Positions 62,193 through 64,000 of a stretch of DNA of 64,000 nt are shown one piece after another; position 1 is the first letter of the stretch, and each line of letters starts with the position of its first letter. The notes under the pieces were generated by a model. The model saw nothing but the letters and a program-made list of their open reading frames with translations, was not told the origin of the DNA and ran no database searches. The stretch is taken from assembly GCA_963746465.1 (NCBI GenBank), contig CAVVAY010000007.1:558001-622000 (forward strand). The letters are read 5' to 3'. The position numbers were made by a program, and so were the translations under genes. Source of the DNA: CAVVAY01 sp963746465 (GTDB lineage: Bacteria; Actinomycetota; Actinomycetes; JACCUZ01).

Positions 62193-62983
62193 TGCTGCTC
62201 GCCATCGACGTCGGCAACACCCACACGGTGCTCGGGCTCTTCGACGGCGAGGACCTCCTGGAGCACTGGCGGATCGCCACCGAGGCGCACCGCACCGCCG
62301 ACGAGATCGCGGTGGTGCTGCACGGGCTGCTGGCGCAGCACCCGAGCCGGAACGGTGCCGTGGTCGACGGAATCGCGCTGTGCTCGACCGTGCCGTCGGT
62401 GCTGCACGAGATGCGTGACATGTGCCGTCGTTACTACGGCGACGTGCCGGCCGTGGTGGTCGAGCCGGGAGTCCGCACCGGCGTACCGGTGCTGACCGAC
62501 AACCCCAAGGAGGTCGGCACCGACCGGGTGGTCAACGCACTGGCGGCCGTGGAGATGTTCGGCGGGCCCTGCGTCGTGGTCGACTTCGGCACCGCCACCA
62601 CCTTCGACGCCGTGTCGGCCAAGGGTGAGTACCTCGGCGGCGCCATCGCGCCCGGCATCGAGATCTCGGTCGAGGCGCTGGGCGCCCGGGGTGCTCAGCT
62701 GCGCCGGGTCGAGCTGGCCCGGCCGCGGTCGGTCATCGGCCGGAGCACCGTCGAGGCCCTGCAGGCCGGCATCCTCTACGGCTTCGCCGGTCAGGTCGAC
62801 GGCGTCGTGACCCGGATGGTCGCCGAGCTTGTCGGCCCGGACGGAGACCCCGACGACGTCACGGTGATCGCGACCGGCGGGTTGGCGACCCTGGTCCTCG
62901 ACGAGGCCACCGTGATCGACGTGCACGAGCCGTGGCTCACGCTGGTCGGCCTGCGGATGGTCTTCGAGCGCAACCCGGCCTGA
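62192..62983 (+). CDS. coaX: Type III pantothenate kinase
   Basis: A 263-residue kinase starting coenzyme A synthesis from pantothenate. LAIDVGNTHTVLGLFDGEDL is the ASKHA phosphate-binding motif, and VVDFGTATTFDAVSAKGEYLGGAIAPGI with ATGGLATLV completes it. Start ATG 62192 overlaps the panC stop; GTG 62189 is an alternative. The panC-coaX pairing without panD between is noteworthy. Downstream lysS follows after 42 bp. Confidence 0.93.
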   Translation: MLLAIDVGNTHTVLGLFDGEDLLEHWRIATEAHRTADEIAVVLHGLLAQHPSRNGAVVDGIALCSTVPSVLHEMRDMCRRYYGDVPAVVVEPGVRTGVPVLTDNPKEVGTDRVVNALAAVEMFGGPCVVVDFGTATTFDAVSAKGEYLGGAIAPGIEISVEALGARGAQLRRVELARPRSVIGRSTVEALQAGILYGFAGQVDGVVTRMVAELVGPDGDPDDVTVIATGGLATLVLDEATVIDVHEPWLTLVGLRMVFERNPA

Positions 62984-63013
62984 ACGCCGGGGAAGAGGGC
63001 CTCCGGCGGTCGG

Positions 63014-63019
63014 TAGCCT
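63014..63019 (+). promoter_or_regulatory. Leaderless-type -10 box TAGCCT for lysS
   Basis: TAGCCT lies 6 nt before GTG 63026, with no room for a separate ribosome-binding site. Confidence 0.5.
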
Positions 63020-63025
63020 GGGCAG

Positions 63026-64000
63026 GTGAGCGACGAGAGCGGGCCGACGTACGACGAGCTGCCGGAGCAGATGCGCGTACGCCGGGAGAAGCTCGACCGG
63101 ATGCGCGACCGCGGCGTCGAGCCCTACCCGGTGACGTTCCCCCGGACCACCACGCTGGCCGACCTGCGCGCGGCGCACCCCGACCTGGAGATCGACAGCC
63201 GCACCGGCCACCGGGTCGGCGTCGCCGGTCGCATCGTGCTCTCCCGCAGCGGCGGGAAGCTCTGCTTCGCCACGCTGCGCGACGGCACCGGTGAGGTGCA
63301 GGTGATGCTGTCGCTCGACGAGGTGGGCGACGAGGCGCTCGCGCAGTGGAAGTCCGACGTCGACCTCGGCGACCACGTCGGCATCGAGGGCGAGGTGATC
63401 AGCTCGCGGCGGGGCGAGCTGTCGGTTCTCGCGTCCAGCTGGACCATGCTGGCCAAGGCGTTGCGTCCGCTGCCGGACAAGCACAAGGGCCTCACCGACC
63501 CGGAGGCGCGGGTCCGGCTGCGCTACGTCGACATGGCGGTCAACGCCGACTCGCGGCAGATGGTGCGCAACCGGGCGACCGTGCTGCGCTCGGTGCGGGA
63601 CACCTTGCACCGGCACGACTTCCTCGAGGTCGAGACACCGCTGCTGCAGCCGCTGCACGGCGGCGCGGCTGCCCGGCCATTCACGACGCACCTGAACGCC
63701 TTCGACCAGCCGATGTACCTGCGCATCGCGATCGAGCTGTACCTCAAGCGGCTCACCGTCGGCGGCCTGGACCGGGTCTACGAGATCGGCCGCAACTTCC
63801 GCAACGAGGGCGTCGACTCCACGCACAGCCCGGAGTTCACCATGCTGGAGGTCTACGAGGCCTACGGCGACTACGGGACGATGGCCACCCTGACCCGGGA
63901 GATCGTGCTGGACGCCGCACGGGCGCTGGGCAGCACGGTGGTGCCGGACGGCCACGGCGGCGAGATCGACCTGGACGCCGAGTGGGTGCACCTGCCGATC
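63026..64000 (+). CDS. lysS: Lysine-tRNA ligase, N-terminal part (runs off the window)
   Basis: Class II lysyl-tRNA synthetase, first 325 codons only. An N-terminal OB-fold anticodon-binding domain (VGVAGRIVLSRSGGKLCFATLRDGTGEVQVM, residues 70-100) is followed by the catalytic core start: motif 1 FLEVETPLLQPLHGGAAARPF and motif 2 region LRIAIELYLKRLTVGGLDRVYEIGRNFRNEGVDSTHSPEFTMLE. The start is GTG 63026, which has no ATG competitor in frame and a TANNNT box 6 nt upstream. The gene continues past base 64000. Confidence 0.93.
   Translation, partial: MSDESGPTYDELPEQMRVRREKLDRMRDRGVEPYPVTFPRTTTLADLRAAHPDLEIDSRTGHRVGVAGRIVLSRSGGKLCFATLRDGTGEVQVMLSLDEVGDEALAQWKSDVDLGDHVGIEGEVISSRRGELSVLASSWTMLAKALRPLPDKHKGLTDPEARVRLRYVDMAVNADSRQMVRNRATVLRSVRDTLHRHDFLEVETPLLQPLHGGAAARPFTTHLNAFDQPMYLRIAIELYLKRLTVGGLDRVYEIGRNFRNEGVDSTHSPEFTMLEVYEAYGDYGTMATLTREIVLDAARALGSTVVPDGHGGEIDLDAEWVHLPI

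Overview
The window is high-GC DNA with frequent GTG starts, dense ATGA/GTGA/TTGA stop-start overlaps and conserved gene strings (tilS-hpt-ftsH-folE-folP-folB-folK-DUF3180; DUF2520-panC-coaX-lysS) typical of an actinobacterium. A Nocardioidaceae-like organism is my inference from gene order only. No phage, insertion sequence, CRISPR array or rRNA was seen. There is one tRNA, Thr(CGT).

Layout. 1-6.6 kb: glpD 5' end, a secreted tripeptidyl-aminopeptidase-like lipoprotein, tRNA-Thr, a DinB/DUF664 protein, a stand-alone LigD-type polymerase domain and a broken MalT-like LuxR regulator. 6.6-13.6 kb: a broken MFS exporter, a small protein coupled to a (broken) MMPL transporter, and an ABC exporter with a divergent MarR-type regulator and a palindromic operator. 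13.6-19.1 kb: a citrate-type two-component system (CitA/CitB-like) divergent from a complete tctCBA tricarboxylate transporter, with four tandem 9-bp repeats between them. 19.1-27.1 kb: DUF5999 protein, MacB/FtsX-type ABC exporter, zinc-ribbon protein, a second MMPL transporter, a Cys-rich mini-protein and a GNAT acetyltransferase. 27.1-31.6 kb: NarL-type regulator, a canonical kinase, a paralogous sensor that has lost the phospho-accepting histidine, and a receiver-only protein.

31.7-49.9 kb: hydrolase, CoA-transferase with a SpoIIAB-like ATPase, a coiled-coil protein, NlpC/P60 hydrolase, ppa, dacB, then the housekeeping block DUF2342 metalloprotease-tilS-hpt-ftsH-folE-folP-SnoaL-folB-folK-DUF3180, and a PadR-controlled membrane-protein pair. 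49.9-53.7 kb: an OpuC/ProU-type osmolyte ABC transporter. 53.8-64 kb: DUF1684, coiled-coil protein, an orphan nuoD, two bacterial-PH-domain proteins, a cytochrome P450, a MidA-type methyltransferase, DUF2520-panC-coaX and the 5' part of lysS.

Most notable: (1) the OpuC-type substrate-binding protein is circularly permuted, with the segment normally at the family's C-terminus lying at its N-terminus; (2) nine otherwise intact genes, including folP and panC, carry single-base frameshifts, which looks more like assembly error than gene decay; (3) at least 13 genes have a TANNNT box 6-7 nt before the start codon, the layout of leaderless actinobacterial transcripts; (4) a sensor-kinase pair in which one member is a pseudokinase; (5) several exact palindromes or tandem repeats at regulator-controlled promoters.
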